Assembly (NCBI GenBank): GCA_902626575.1
Contig: CACOFY010000002.1
Location: forward strand, 1-58,206
Source: an uncultured Pelagibacteraceae bacterium
Lineage (GTDB): Bacteria; Pseudomonadota; Alphaproteobacteria; Pelagibacterales; Pelagibacteraceae
Length of the DNA: 58,206 nt
Direction: 5' to 3'
Of the stretch, positions 25,306 to 33,674 are shown in pieces. Numbering within the stretch: the stretch's first letter is position 1; every line of letters starts with the position of its first letter. The notes beneath the pieces were generated by a model, which saw only the letters and a list, made by a program, of their open reading frames with translations, made no database searches and was not told where the DNA came from. Made by a program: the position numbers and the translations under genes.

Positions 25306-27126
25306 TTATTCAACAGTTACAGATTTTGCTAAATTTCGAGGTTTATCAATATCGTAACCCTTTTTTAATGCAGAATGATATGCAAGTTTTTGTAATGGAA
25401 TTGTTATTAAAAAAGGTAAAAGATCGTCATCTGTATTTTCTACTTCTATCTTTTGCCAAATATTTTCAGAAAATATTTCATCTGTGCTTTTATTGGTTAT
25501 TAATAATACCTTGGCACCTCTTGCAATCACTTCCTGCATATTTGAAATCGTTTTATTATAATAATAATCTCTTGGGGCAATCACAACTACAGGCATTCCA
25601 TCCTCTATTAAAGCAAGAGGTCCGTGTTTCATTTCCCCTGCTGGATATCCTTCAGCATGTATATAAGCCAATTCTTTTAATTTAAGAGCACCTTCTAAGG
25701 CGATTGGGAATGAACTTCCTCTTCCTAAAAACATTGATCCTTTTGCATCAACAAATGAATTGCATGCTGATTGAATTTGATTATCAGTATCTAATGTATT
25801 TTTTACTAAATCCGCTAGATTTAAAAGAGATTTAATTTTTGTTTGGTACTTATCTTTATCTATACTTCCTCTAACAAAAGCTATTTTAATTGAAAATAAA
25901 TATAAAACTAACATTTGACCAAGGAAAGCTTTTGTAGATGCAACACCGATTTCTGGACCACAATGTATAGGAAGTACAAATTTAGAGTCACGAGCTATTG
26001 AACTTTCAACAACATTGACAACACTGCAGGTTTTCATTTTATTTTTATTACATAAATCTAACGCTGCATAAGTGTCAGCAGTTTCACCTGATTGAGATAC
26101 AAATATGTATAAGCTTTCACTTTTAAATTTATTTTTCCTGTATCTAAATTCAGATGCAATATCTACAGATATATCTAAATCCGTTAACTGTTCAAACCAA
26201 TGTTTTGCCATCAAGCAAGAGTGATATGCTGTTCCACATCCAATCAATACGATTGATGATATTTCATTTTGTTTCCAGGGAAAATTTAAAAGATTTACAT
26301 CTTTATTAATTTTATCAATATATTCATTAATACAATTTTTTATTGTAATTGGTTGTTCCTCGATTTCTTTTGCCATAAAGTGTTTATAATCTCCTTTATC
26401 GTAATCGCTTTCTTCATTTGACAACTCTAGAACACTCTTGTTTACTTTTTTTCCAGTATCATCAAAAAATTCAACACTATTTTTTTTTAAAATACAAAAT
26501 TCACCATCGTCAAGATAAGTAATTTTATTTGTCATTGATTTAAGAGCGTAAGAGTCTGATCCTAAATAATTTTCATTTGGTCCATAACCTACGGCTAAAG
26601 GTGATCCTCTTCTTGCACCAACAATTAAATCTGGCTGATCTTTAAAAATAATTCCTAAAGCAAAACTCCCATGAAGTTTTTTTAGCATTTTTAAAATTGA
26701 ATTTTTTAAATCATTTTCTTTTAAATACTCTGTAATAAGGTGAACAATCACCTCTGTATCAGTTTGTGATTTAAATTTGTGGCCTTTTTCAAGCAGAAAT
26801 TTTTTAAGTAAAGTTGAATTTTCAATAATTCCATTATGTACAACCGAAACACTTTCAGATGAATGTGGGTGTGCATTTAATGTACTAGGAACTCCGTGTG
26901 TTGCCCATCTAACATGACCAATGCCAACCGTTCCAAGCATTTTAATTTTAGAAATATTTGTTTCTAAGGCTTTAACTCTACCTTCGCATTTTACCTCATT
27001 AATTTTACCATCTAACAATGTTGCTATTCCAGCAGAGTCGTAACCTCTATATTCAAGTTTCTTTAAGGAATTTATTATTGATGATGAAACTGGTTTAGTG
27101 CTTGTAATACCAATTATTCCACACAT
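25306..27126 (-). CDS. glmS: Glucosamine-6-phosphate synthase
   Basis: N-terminal glutaminase domain with the catalytic Cys2 in MCGIIGIT, GHVRWATHG and HNGIIEN. Two SIS domains follow (CGTAYHSCLMAKHW near residue 300; SQSGETADT near residue 345; GRGSSFPIALEGALKLKE near residue 480). Length 606 is normal. It makes GlcN-6-P for peptidoglycan and LPS. A one-base overlap joins it to the truncated glmU upstream, a logical pathway pair. Confidence 0.97.
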   Translation of the reverse strand: MCGIIGITSTKPVSSSIINSLKKLEYRGYDSAGIATLLDGKINEVKCEGRVKALETNISKIKMLGTVGIGHVRWATHGVPSTLNAHPHSSESVSVVHNGIIENSTLLKKFLLEKGHKFKSQTDTEVIVHLITEYLKENDLKNSILKMLKKLHGSFALGIIFKDQPDLIVGARRGSPLAVGYGPNENYLGSDSYALKSMTNKITYLDDGEFCILKKNSVEFFDDTGKKVNKSVLELSNEESDYDKGDYKHFMAKEIEEQPITIKNCINEYIDKINKDVNLLNFPWKQNEISSIVLIGCGTAYHSCLMAKHWFEQLTDLDISVDIASEFRYRKNKFKSESLYIFVSQSGETADTYAALDLCNKNKMKTCSVVNVVESSIARDSKFVLPIHCGPEIGVASTKAFLGQMLVLYLFSIKIAFVRGSIDKDKYQTKIKSLLNLADLVKNTLDTDNQIQSACNSFVDAKGSMFLGRGSSFPIALEGALKLKELAYIHAEGYPAGEMKHGPLALIEDGMPVVVIAPRDYYYNKTISNMQEVIARGAKVLLITNKSTDEIFSENIWQKIEVENTDDDLLPFLITIPLQKLAYHSALKKGYDIDKPRNLAKSVTVE

Positions 27127-27752
27127 TATTTTTTACTCCTATAATTTTTTTTTTCTCTTTGCGATGATCTTGTTAATGCTAAAGAATTTTTGTTTACATT
27201 TTTTGTTATTACTGATCCAGCACCAATTACTGATCCCTTATTTAATACAACAGGTGCTACTAAAGAGGAATTTGATCCGACAAAAACTTTATCCTTTATT
27301 GTGGTTTTGCTTTTTTTTATACCATCATAATTACAAGTAATTGTTCCAGCGCCAATATTTACTGATTTACCTACTGAGGTATCACCAACATAAGATAAAT
27401 GATTTATTTTTGAATTAATACCAACAGTACTTTTTTTTATTTCTACAAAATTTCCAATTTTTGAACCTGATTTTAATGTTGTTCCTGGCCTTATTCGTGC
27501 ATAAGGACCAATTGATACATTATTTTCAACTTTAACATTTTCTAAATGTGAGAAAGAACAAACTCTCACATTATTTTTTATAGACACTTTATCTAAAATC
27601 ACAACGTAAGGTTCAATAGTTACATTTTTACCAATCTTTGTATCTTTTGAGAAAAAAATTGTCTCAGGTGAAATCATTTTTACACCCTTTTTAAGAAATT
27701 TATTTCTTAAACTAATTTGTATTTTTTGATTTGCTGTTAGTTTCATTTGCAT
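27126..27752 (-). CDS. glmU: GlmU acetyltransferase half only (208 aa)
   Basis: The protein is a left-handed beta-helix matching the C-terminal half of GlmU, which acetylates GlcN-1-P. Key acetyltransferase elements are intact: Arg88 in ARIRPG, Lys107 in FVEIKKS, His118 in INHLSYVGD and NYDG at 141-144. The N-terminal uridylyltransferase domain (about 230 residues, with its GxGTRM signature) is absent. The frame starts in what would be the linker helix, and gph begins on the other strand 65 bases away, so the missing half is not just upstream. The UTP step must be done by another protein. Confidence 0.85.
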   Translation of the reverse strand: MQMKLTANQKIQISLRNKFLKKGVKMISPETIFFSKDTKIGKNVTIEPYVVILDKVSIKNNVRVCSFSHLENVKVENNVSIGPYARIRPGTTLKSGSKIGNFVEIKKSTVGINSKINHLSYVGDTSVGKSVNIGAGTITCNYDGIKKSKTTIKDKVFVGSNSSLVAPVVLNKGSVIGAGSVITKNVNKNSLALTRSSQREKKNYRSKK

Positions 27753-27817
27753 TTTTGTTTATAGTTAAGTAGAGATTATTATTAACTCACAAAATATTTC
27801 TTTTTAATACTTTAAAA

Positions 27818-28507
27818 ATGACTCAAAAATTAACTATTTTATTTGATTTAGATGGCACGCTAGTTGATACAGCACCAGATTTAATGGCAGCTCATAATCA
27901 TGTCATGAAAAAATATGGTCATGAAACCAAAACTACTGATGATATAAGAAAACTTGTAGGCAAAGGAGCAGCATCGCTGATTGGAAGATCGGTCTGGGGA
28001 CAAGCAAAAAAGGAATTTAGTAAAATAACCAACGAAAAAATCAAAAAAGAAATGGTAACTGAATTTATAGATTACTATGGAAAAAATATTGTAGTTGAAA
28101 GTAAATTATTTAAAGGAGTTCATAGTTTTCTTGAATGGTGTAAAAAAAATAATATTTCGATGGGTGTTTGTACAAACAAGCAAGATTATCTTGCAACAGA
28201 TTTACTTAAAAAAATTAAAATTAACCATTTTTTTGAGTATGTAGCTGGAAGTAATACATTTGATTATTGTAAACCAGATCCAAGACACCTAACAGATGTA
28301 GTTGAAATCATGCAAGGAGATATTTCAAAAACTATAATGATTGGTGATAGTGAGACTGATGCAGATGCTGCTCATGCAGCAAAGATACCATTTATACTTG
28401 TAAAAGATGGTTATACCGAAAAAACTACTGATCAAATACATCATGATCATTTAATTAAGGATTTTGTAGGAATAGAAAAAATAATTTTAAAATATCTATC
28501 TCATTAA
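27818..28507 (+). CDS. gph: Phosphoglycolate phosphatase-like HAD hydrolase
   Basis: This HAD enzyme has motif I DLDGTLVDTAPDL at residue 10, motif II around MGVCTNK, and motif IV GDSETDADAAHAA near residue 175 with the conserved KPDPRHL Lys before it. The cap and length (229) fit Gph, which dephosphorylates 2-phosphoglycolate; other small phosphate esters are possible. It is divergent from glmU-glmS. Confidence 0.85.
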   Translation: MTQKLTILFDLDGTLVDTAPDLMAAHNHVMKKYGHETKTTDDIRKLVGKGAASLIGRSVWGQAKKEFSKITNEKIKKEMVTEFIDYYGKNIVVESKLFKGVHSFLEWCKKNNISMGVCTNKQDYLATDLLKKIKINHFFEYVAGSNTFDYCKPDPRHLTDVVEIMQGDISKTIMIGDSETDADAAHAAKIPFILVKDGYTEKTTDQIHHDHLIKDFVGIEKIILKYLSH

Positions 28508-28509
28508 TA

Positions 28510-28538
28510 TTGATTAATAATCATCGTGGTTGTATTAA
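28510..28538 (+). promoter_or_regulatory. Possible promoter for prpDBC
   Basis: TTGATT (28510-28515), a 17-base spacer and TATTAA (28533-28538) give a moderate sigma-70 match (4 of 6 bases in each box) in the 53-base gap between gph and prpD. The predicted start near 28545 leaves a short leader with a good ribosome site. Confidence 0.4.
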
Positions 28539-28560
28539 AATCATAACTTAAGGAGAATTT

Positions 28561-30063
28561 TTGATTATTCATAAAGTAAAAGTTTATCCATCAAAAGTTA
28601 AACTTGATAAAAAAAAACAACTTGCATGGAAATTAGCAGAGATAGCAAGTGATAATGCAAAACTAAACAAGAAATCTATAGAGATGGTTATTAATCGAAT
28701 AATTGATAATGCCTCAGTTGCAATTGCTTCATTAAATAGAAAACCAGTAATTTCCTCAAGGGAAATGGCTATGGCTCATTCTAGAAATAATGGAGCTACA
28801 GTATTTGGTTTAAGTTCAAATTTAAAATTTGATTGTGAATGGGCTGCGTGGACAAATGGTACAGCTGTAAGAGAATTAGATTTTCATGATACTTTTTTAG
28901 CAGCTGACTATAGCCACCCAGGAGATAACATCCCACCATTATTAGCAGTTGCACAACAAAATAAAAAAAGTGGTGTGGATTTATTAAGAGGAATAATAAC
29001 TGCATATGAAGTACAAGTGAATTTGGTTAAAGGAATTTGTCTTCATAAACATAAAGTTGATCATATTGCGCATTTAGGTCCAAGTGTTGCTGCCGGTATT
29101 GGTTCAATGCTTAAATTAAATACTGAAACAATATATCAATCTATTCAACAAGCTTTGCATACAACAATATCAACGCGACAATCTAGAAAAGGAGAAATCT
29201 CCAGTTGGAAAGCATTTGCTCCTGCGCACGCTGGTAAACTAGCAATTGAAGCTGTTGATAGAACTATGAGGGGTGAAGGAGCACCAAGTCCAATTTATGA
29301 GGGTGAAGATAGTGTAATAGCAAGAATACTTGATGGTAAAAAAGCCTTATACAAAATTCCACTACCAAAAAAAAATGAAGAGAAGAAAGCTATACTAGAA
29401 ACATATACAAAGGAATATTCTGCAGAGTATCAAGCTCAGGCATTAATTGATATTGCAAAAAAATTAAATAAAAAAATTCCTAATTTAAATCAGATAAAAA
29501 AAATAGATATTTATACAAGCCATCATACGCATTACGTAATTGGTACAGGTGCAAATGATCCACAAAAAATGGATCCAAAATCTAGTAGGGAGACGTTAGA
29601 TCACTCAATTATGTACATTTTTGCTGTAGCTTTAGAAGATGCTGACTGGAATCATATTAAATCATACACAAAGTCTAGAGCTGCAAGAAAAAGTACTATT
29701 AAGATCTGGCATTCAATTAAAACTCATGAAGATAAAAAATGGACAAAGAAATATCACGACCCAAACCCTAAAAATAAATCTTTTGGAGCAAAGGTAATTG
29801 TAACATTAAAAAATGGTAAGAGATTATCAGAAGAATTAGACAAAGCGGATGCACACCCTTACGGTGCAAGACCATTTAAAAGAGAAAATTATATTAATAA
29901 ATTTTTAACACTAACTAAGGACATTATATCAAAAAATGAAAGTAATAGATTTTTAAAAACAGTTCAAAATTTAAGAAAATTGAAATCCGGGCAACTTAAT
30001 AAACTCAACATTGAAATAAAAAAATCAAAATTAAAGAGAAATTTAAAAAAGGCTATTTTTTAA
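28561..30063 (+). CDS. prpD: 2-methylcitrate dehydratase, MmgE/PrpD family
   Basis: The protein has the PrpD pattern: [18 protein letters not shown] near residue 63, RELDFHDTF near residue 103, [14 protein letters not shown] and [15 protein letters not shown]. Length 500 is usual. The start codon is TTG at 28561. The choice is supported by a strong AAGGAG (28550-28555) with 5-base spacing, by continuous homology-like sequence from the first residues, and by no ATG until about codon 43. It dehydrates 2-methylcitrate in the methylcitrate cycle with PrpB and PrpC, which follow directly. Confidence 0.92.
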   Translation: MIIHKVKVYPSKVKLDKKKQLAWKLAEIASDNAKLNKKSIEMVINRIIDNASVAIASLNRKPVISSREMAMAHSRNNGATVFGLSSNLKFDCEWAAWTNGTAVRELDFHDTFLAADYSHPGDNIPPLLAVAQQNKKSGVDLLRGIITAYEVQVNLVKGICLHKHKVDHIAHLGPSVAAGIGSMLKLNTETIYQSIQQALHTTISTRQSRKGEISSWKAFAPAHAGKLAIEAVDRTMRGEGAPSPIYEGEDSVIARILDGKKALYKIPLPKKNEEKKAILETYTKEYSAEYQAQALIDIAKKLNKKIPNLNQIKKIDIYTSHHTHYVIGTGANDPQKMDPKSSRETLDHSIMYIFAVALEDADWNHIKSYTKSRAARKSTIKIWHSIKTHEDKKWTKKYHDPNPKNKSFGAKVIVTLKNGKRLSEELDKADAHPYGARPFKRENYINKFLTLTKDIISKNESNRFLKTVQNLRKLKSGQLNKLNIEIKKSKLKRNLKKAIF

Positions 30064-30959
30064 TGCACTTTATCAAAAAAAAAATTAAAGAAAAAAGAAG
30101 AGATTTTGTTAATAAATTAGAAAGTGGGAAAATATTAAGAGTTCCGGGTGCATATAATCCATTAACTGCAAAATTGATTGAGGAAATTGGTTACGATGCA
30201 GTTTATGTTTCTGGTGGAGTAATGTCCAATGATTTAGGCTATCCCGATATTGGATTAACAACACTTGAAGATGTTAGTATTCGTGCAAAACAAATTGCAA
30301 GAGTAACTAATCTTCCAACAATTGTTGATATCGATACAGGTTTTAAATCTTGTAAAAAAACAATTCAAACATTTGAAAAATTCGGTATCACCGCTGTTCA
30401 TTTAGAAGATCAAATTGAAAGAAAAAGATGTGGCCATCTAGATAATAAAGAACTTATTTCAAAAGAAAAAATGATAAAAAAAATTAAAGAATGTACAAAA
30501 GCTAAAAAGGACAAGAACTTTAAAATTATTGCTAGATCTGATGCTAAAGGTGTTGAAGGAATAGATAAAATGATAGATCGATGCAAAGCTTACGTAGACT
30601 CTGGAGCTGAAATTATTTTTCCTGAGGCGCTTGCTGATGAAAAAGATTTTGAAAAAGTTAGAAAATCACTAGATTGCTATCTATTGGCTAATATGACGGA
30701 ATTTGGAAAATCAAAGCTTTTAAATTACAAAAAATTAGAAAATCTAGGTTACAATATTGTTATCTATCCAGTTACAACTCAAAGATTAGCTATGAAAAAT
30801 GTTGAAGATGGATTGAGAGACATTTATGTAAATGGACATCAGAATAATATTATTGATAAAATGCAGACCAGAAAACGATTATATGAGCTTGTCGATTATG
30901 AAAAATATAATAGTTTAGACGAAAAAATTTATAATTTTAATACAGAAGGTCATGAGTAA
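30063..30959 (+). CDS. prpB: 2-methylisocitrate lyase
   Basis: A PEP mutase/isocitrate lyase-fold enzyme. It has RVPGAYNPLTAKLIEEIGYDAV near residue 25 (shown in part), the metal-binding DIDTGF near residue 87 and VHLEDQIERKRCGH near residue 117, which contains the catalytic Cys in the KRCGH motif. It splits methylisocitrate into pyruvate and succinate. Joined by one-base overlaps to prpD and prpC. Confidence 0.94.
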   Translation: MHFIKKKIKEKRRDFVNKLESGKILRVPGAYNPLTAKLIEEIGYDAVYVSGGVMSNDLGYPDIGLTTLEDVSIRAKQIARVTNLPTIVDIDTGFKSCKKTIQTFEKFGITAVHLEDQIERKRCGHLDNKELISKEKMIKKIKECTKAKKDKNFKIIARSDAKGVEGIDKMIDRCKAYVDSGAEIIFPEALADEKDFEKVRKSLDCYLLANMTEFGKSKLLNYKKLENLGYNIVIYPVTTQRLAMKNVEDGLRDIYVNGHQNNIIDKMQTRKRLYELVDYEKYNSLDEKIYNFNTEGHE

Positions 30960-32083
30960 TGAGTGAAGATATAAAAAAAGGTTTACTTGGAATAGTTGTT
31001 GATGAGACAGAAGTTTCAAAGGTTATGCCAGAAATTAATTCTCTTACTTATAGAGGTTATGCGGCGCAAGACCTATGTGAATATTGTAGATTTGAAGAAG
31101 TCGCCTACTTAATTTTAAATAAAGATCTTCCAAATACTTTACAGCTAAGAAAATTTGAAAAAGAAGAAAAAAATAATAGAGAATTATCTAAAGACCTCTA
31201 TTCAATTTTAAAAAAGATGCCTAAAAAAGCTCATCCAATGGATGTAGCAAGAACGGCTGTTAGTATTATGGGCCTAGAAGATAAGGAAACGACAGACTCT
31301 TCACCAGAGGCAAACATGCGAAAAGCTATTAGAATTTTAGCTAAAACGCCCACTGCTTTAGCTGCCTTTTATAGATTGAGAAAAGGAAAAACGATTATAA
31401 AACCTAAAAAAGACTTAAATATTGCAGAAAATTTTTTCTACATGTGTTTTGGGAAAGTGCCGCAAAAGGAAATTGTTAAAGCTTTTGATGTTTCTCTAAT
31501 TTTATACGCTGAACATAGTTTTAATGTATCAACATTTACAGCAAGAACTATTACAAGTAGCTTATCTGATATTCATGGAGCTATAACTGGAGCTATAGCA
31601 AGTTTAAAAGGACCTCTTCATGGAGGTGCAAATGAAGAAGTAATGCACATGATGAATAAAATTAAGACTCCTGAAAATGCACTTAAATGGATTAATAACG
31701 CTTTAGAGAAAAAAGAAGTTGTAATGGGCTTTGGTCATAGAGTTTATAAGTCTGGCGACTCGAGAGTTCCAACGATGAGAAAATATTTTGCAAAAGTAGC
31801 TAAAATTAAAAAAGATAAAAAGTTTGAAAAAATTTACGATATTGTTGAAAAAGTAATGATTGATCAAAAAAATATACATCCAAACGTAGATTATCCTACT
31901 GGTCCTACTTATCACTTAATGGGCTTTGATACAGATTTCTTTACGCCAATATTTGTAATTTCTAGAATTACAGGTTGGTCAGCACACATAATGGAACAGC
32001 ACGCAGCGAATAAACTAATCAGACCTTTAGCTAGCTACAAAGGTAATCAACATAGAAAAGTTGTTCAATTAAATCAAAGGTAA
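30959..32083 (+). CDS. prpC: 2-methylcitrate synthase
   Basis: A citrate-synthase-fold enzyme of 374 residues. Catalytic elements: LILYAEHSFNVSTFTAR near residue 180 (first His), GPLHGGANEEVM near residue 220 and GFGHRVYKSGDSR near residue 257. The Asp lies in NVDYPTGPTYHLMG. The short form and the prpDBC neighbourhood point to condensation of propionyl-CoA with oxaloacetate. It may also act as the housekeeping citrate synthase; this cannot be settled here. Ends directly against the convergent nitroreductase gene. Confidence 0.92.
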   Translation: MSEDIKKGLLGIVVDETEVSKVMPEINSLTYRGYAAQDLCEYCRFEEVAYLILNKDLPNTLQLRKFEKEEKNNRELSKDLYSILKKMPKKAHPMDVARTAVSIMGLEDKETTDSSPEANMRKAIRILAKTPTALAAFYRLRKGKTIIKPKKDLNIAENFFYMCFGKVPQKEIVKAFDVSLILYAEHSFNVSTFTARTITSSLSDIHGAITGAIASLKGPLHGGANEEVMHMMNKIKTPENALKWINNALEKKEVVMGFGHRVYKSGDSRVPTMRKYFAKVAKIKKDKKFEKIYDIVEKVMIDQKNIHPNVDYPTGPTYHLMGFDTDFFTPIFVISRITGWSAHIMEQHAANKLIRPLASYKGNQHRKVVQLNQR

Positions 32084-32653
32084 TTAGATATAACTTATAA
32101 CCTCTGAAGAATTAGGCCTTCGTCTCTCTTTAGGCTCCTCAATTTTATGTCCTACATATATAAATCCTGAAATCTTATCTAAATCTTTTCTGCCACCTAG
32201 ATAAGTTAACATTCTGTCATTATAAGCGTACCACTCTGTAAGCCATTGTGCTGCATAACCCAATGATTGTGCACATGATAATAAGTTCATACATACAGCT
32301 CCTGAAGATAATCTCATTTCCCACTTTGGGATTTTTGGATGATCTACTGGGGTTGATATTACCGCAAAAACAACAGAGGCTCTTTGTAATCTTTTCGACT
32401 CTAACTCTAAAGAGTTCGCACTCGCATTAGGATTTAATTTTTTAAATTCAGGTAAAATTATTTTTTCATCTAAAAATTTTAATTTATCCCCTATTATAAC
32501 TTTAATTTTCCAGGGGTTAAGAGCTCCATGATCTGGAACTCTTATACCAGCTTCTAAAATTTCTTTAATATGGTTTTCTTCAATTTTTTTTGGTAGCATT
32601 TTTTTTGCAACAACTGATCTTCTTTTTGCAAAAAAACTACTTTCAAAAGACAC
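32084..32653 (-). CDS. Nitroreductase-family flavoprotein (YdjA-like)
   Basis: The FMN-binding nitroreductase pattern is present: FFAKRRSVVAKKM near the start, AGIRVPDHGALNPWKIKV, KWEMRLSSGAVCMNLL and a GFIYVGH C-terminal strand. It resembles the short YdjA type. I place the start at the GTG at 32653, 13 bases after the nrdB stop. The longer frame to 32734 lies inside nrdB and adds unrelated residues before the conserved start. No clear Shine-Dalgarno is seen. Substrate unknown. Confidence 0.75.
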   Translation of the reverse strand: MSFESSFFAKRRSVVAKKMLPKKIEENHIKEILEAGIRVPDHGALNPWKIKVIIGDKLKFLDEKIILPEFKKLNPNASANSLELESKRLQRASVVFAVISTPVDHPKIPKWEMRLSSGAVCMNLLSCAQSLGYAAQWLTEWYAYNDRMLTYLGGRKDLDKISGFIYVGHKIEEPKERRRPNSSEVISYI

Positions 32654-32666
32654 AATTAAAAATATT

Positions 32667-33674
32667 TTAACTAAATGCCTCTGTCCAATTTCCTCTAGTA
32701 GATGCTTTTGAATATTCTGTTGCTCTTCCTTCAAAGAAGTTCATGTGTTCAACAGCATTCAACATGGTATCTAACCAAGTTAGAGGATTTTTATCAACTT
32801 TATAAATTGGTTCAAGACCAAGCTGGGTTAATCTTCTATTACCAATAAATCTTATGTAGTCTTTTACTTCCTGAGCAGTTAAACCTTGCATTGGACCCAT
32901 TTCAAAAGCTAGATCAATAAAAGCATCTTCATGCTCAATAATTGTTCTGCACGCTTCATAAAGTTCTTTTTTAAGTTTTGGAGTCCAAACCTCTGGATTC
33001 TCTTTAATAAACTCCTTAAAAATTCTAATCATAGAATTACAGTGTAAAGTTTCGTCACGAACAGACCAAGTTACAATTTGGCCCATACCTTTCATTTTAT
33101 TAAATCTTGGAAAATTTAATAGAATTGCAAAACTTGCAAATAATTGAAGTCCTTCTGTAAACGCACTAAAAACTGCAACAGTCTTTGCTATATCTTCCTT
33201 AGAGTTTACATTGAAGTTTTGCATGTAATCATATTTATCTTTCATCTCTTTATATTTCATGAAAGCTGAATACTCAGATTCTGGCATTCCAATTGTGTCT
33301 AACAAATGCGAATAAGCTGCAATGTGGACTGTTTCCATTGCTGCAAAAGCTGTCATCATCATCAATACTTCTGTTGGTTTAAATACTGAAGTATAATGTC
33401 TAAGATAGCAGTTATTTACTTCAACATCTGCTTGAGTAAAGAATCTAAAAATTTGTGTTAGTAGATTTTTTTCTGCTTGAGATAGATTCTTTTGCCAATC
33501 TCTTACGTCGTCTCCTAGAGGTACTTCCTCCGGCAGCCAATGAATTCTTTGCTGAGTTAACCAAGCATCATAACACCATGGATACCTAAAAGGTTTATAT
33601 ACAGGGTTTTCTACTAGTAGACCCATTTTTTTTGGTTGAATAATTTCCTTCTTCTCTTGTTTTATTACTGACAT
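32667..33674 (-). CDS. nrdB: Class I ribonucleotide reductase beta subunit
   Basis: The diiron ligands and radical Tyr are intact and almost numbered as in E. coli: Asp83 in TQADVEVN, Glu114 and His117 in METVHIAAY, and Tyr121 four residues after that His; the second Glu...ExxH set is in RDETLHCNSMI. It is therefore a normal tyrosyl-radical type by sequence. The ATG at 33674 is within the last codons of nrdA (10-base overlap), favouring coupled translation; a GTG at 33683 is an alternative. Confidence 0.95.
   Translation of the reverse strand: MSVIKQEKKEIIQPKKMGLLVENPVYKPFRYPWCYDAWLTQQRIHWLPEEVPLGDDVRDWQKNLSQAEKNLLTQIFRFFTQADVEVNNCYLRHYTSVFKPTEVLMMMTAFAAMETVHIAAYSHLLDTIGMPESEYSAFMKYKEMKDKYDYMQNFNVNSKEDIAKTVAVFSAFTEGLQLFASFAILLNFPRFNKMKGMGQIVTWSVRDETLHCNSMIRIFKEFIKENPEVWTPKLKKELYEACRTIIEHEDAFIDLAFEMGPMQGLTAQEVKDYIRFIGNRRLTQLGLEPIYKVDKNPLTWLDTMLNAVEHMNFFEGRATEYSKASTRGNWTEAFS

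Noticed and set aside
32654..32734. Longer start for the nitroreductase
   Set aside because: The added segment is an alternate frame of nrdB and has no nitroreductase-like sequence.
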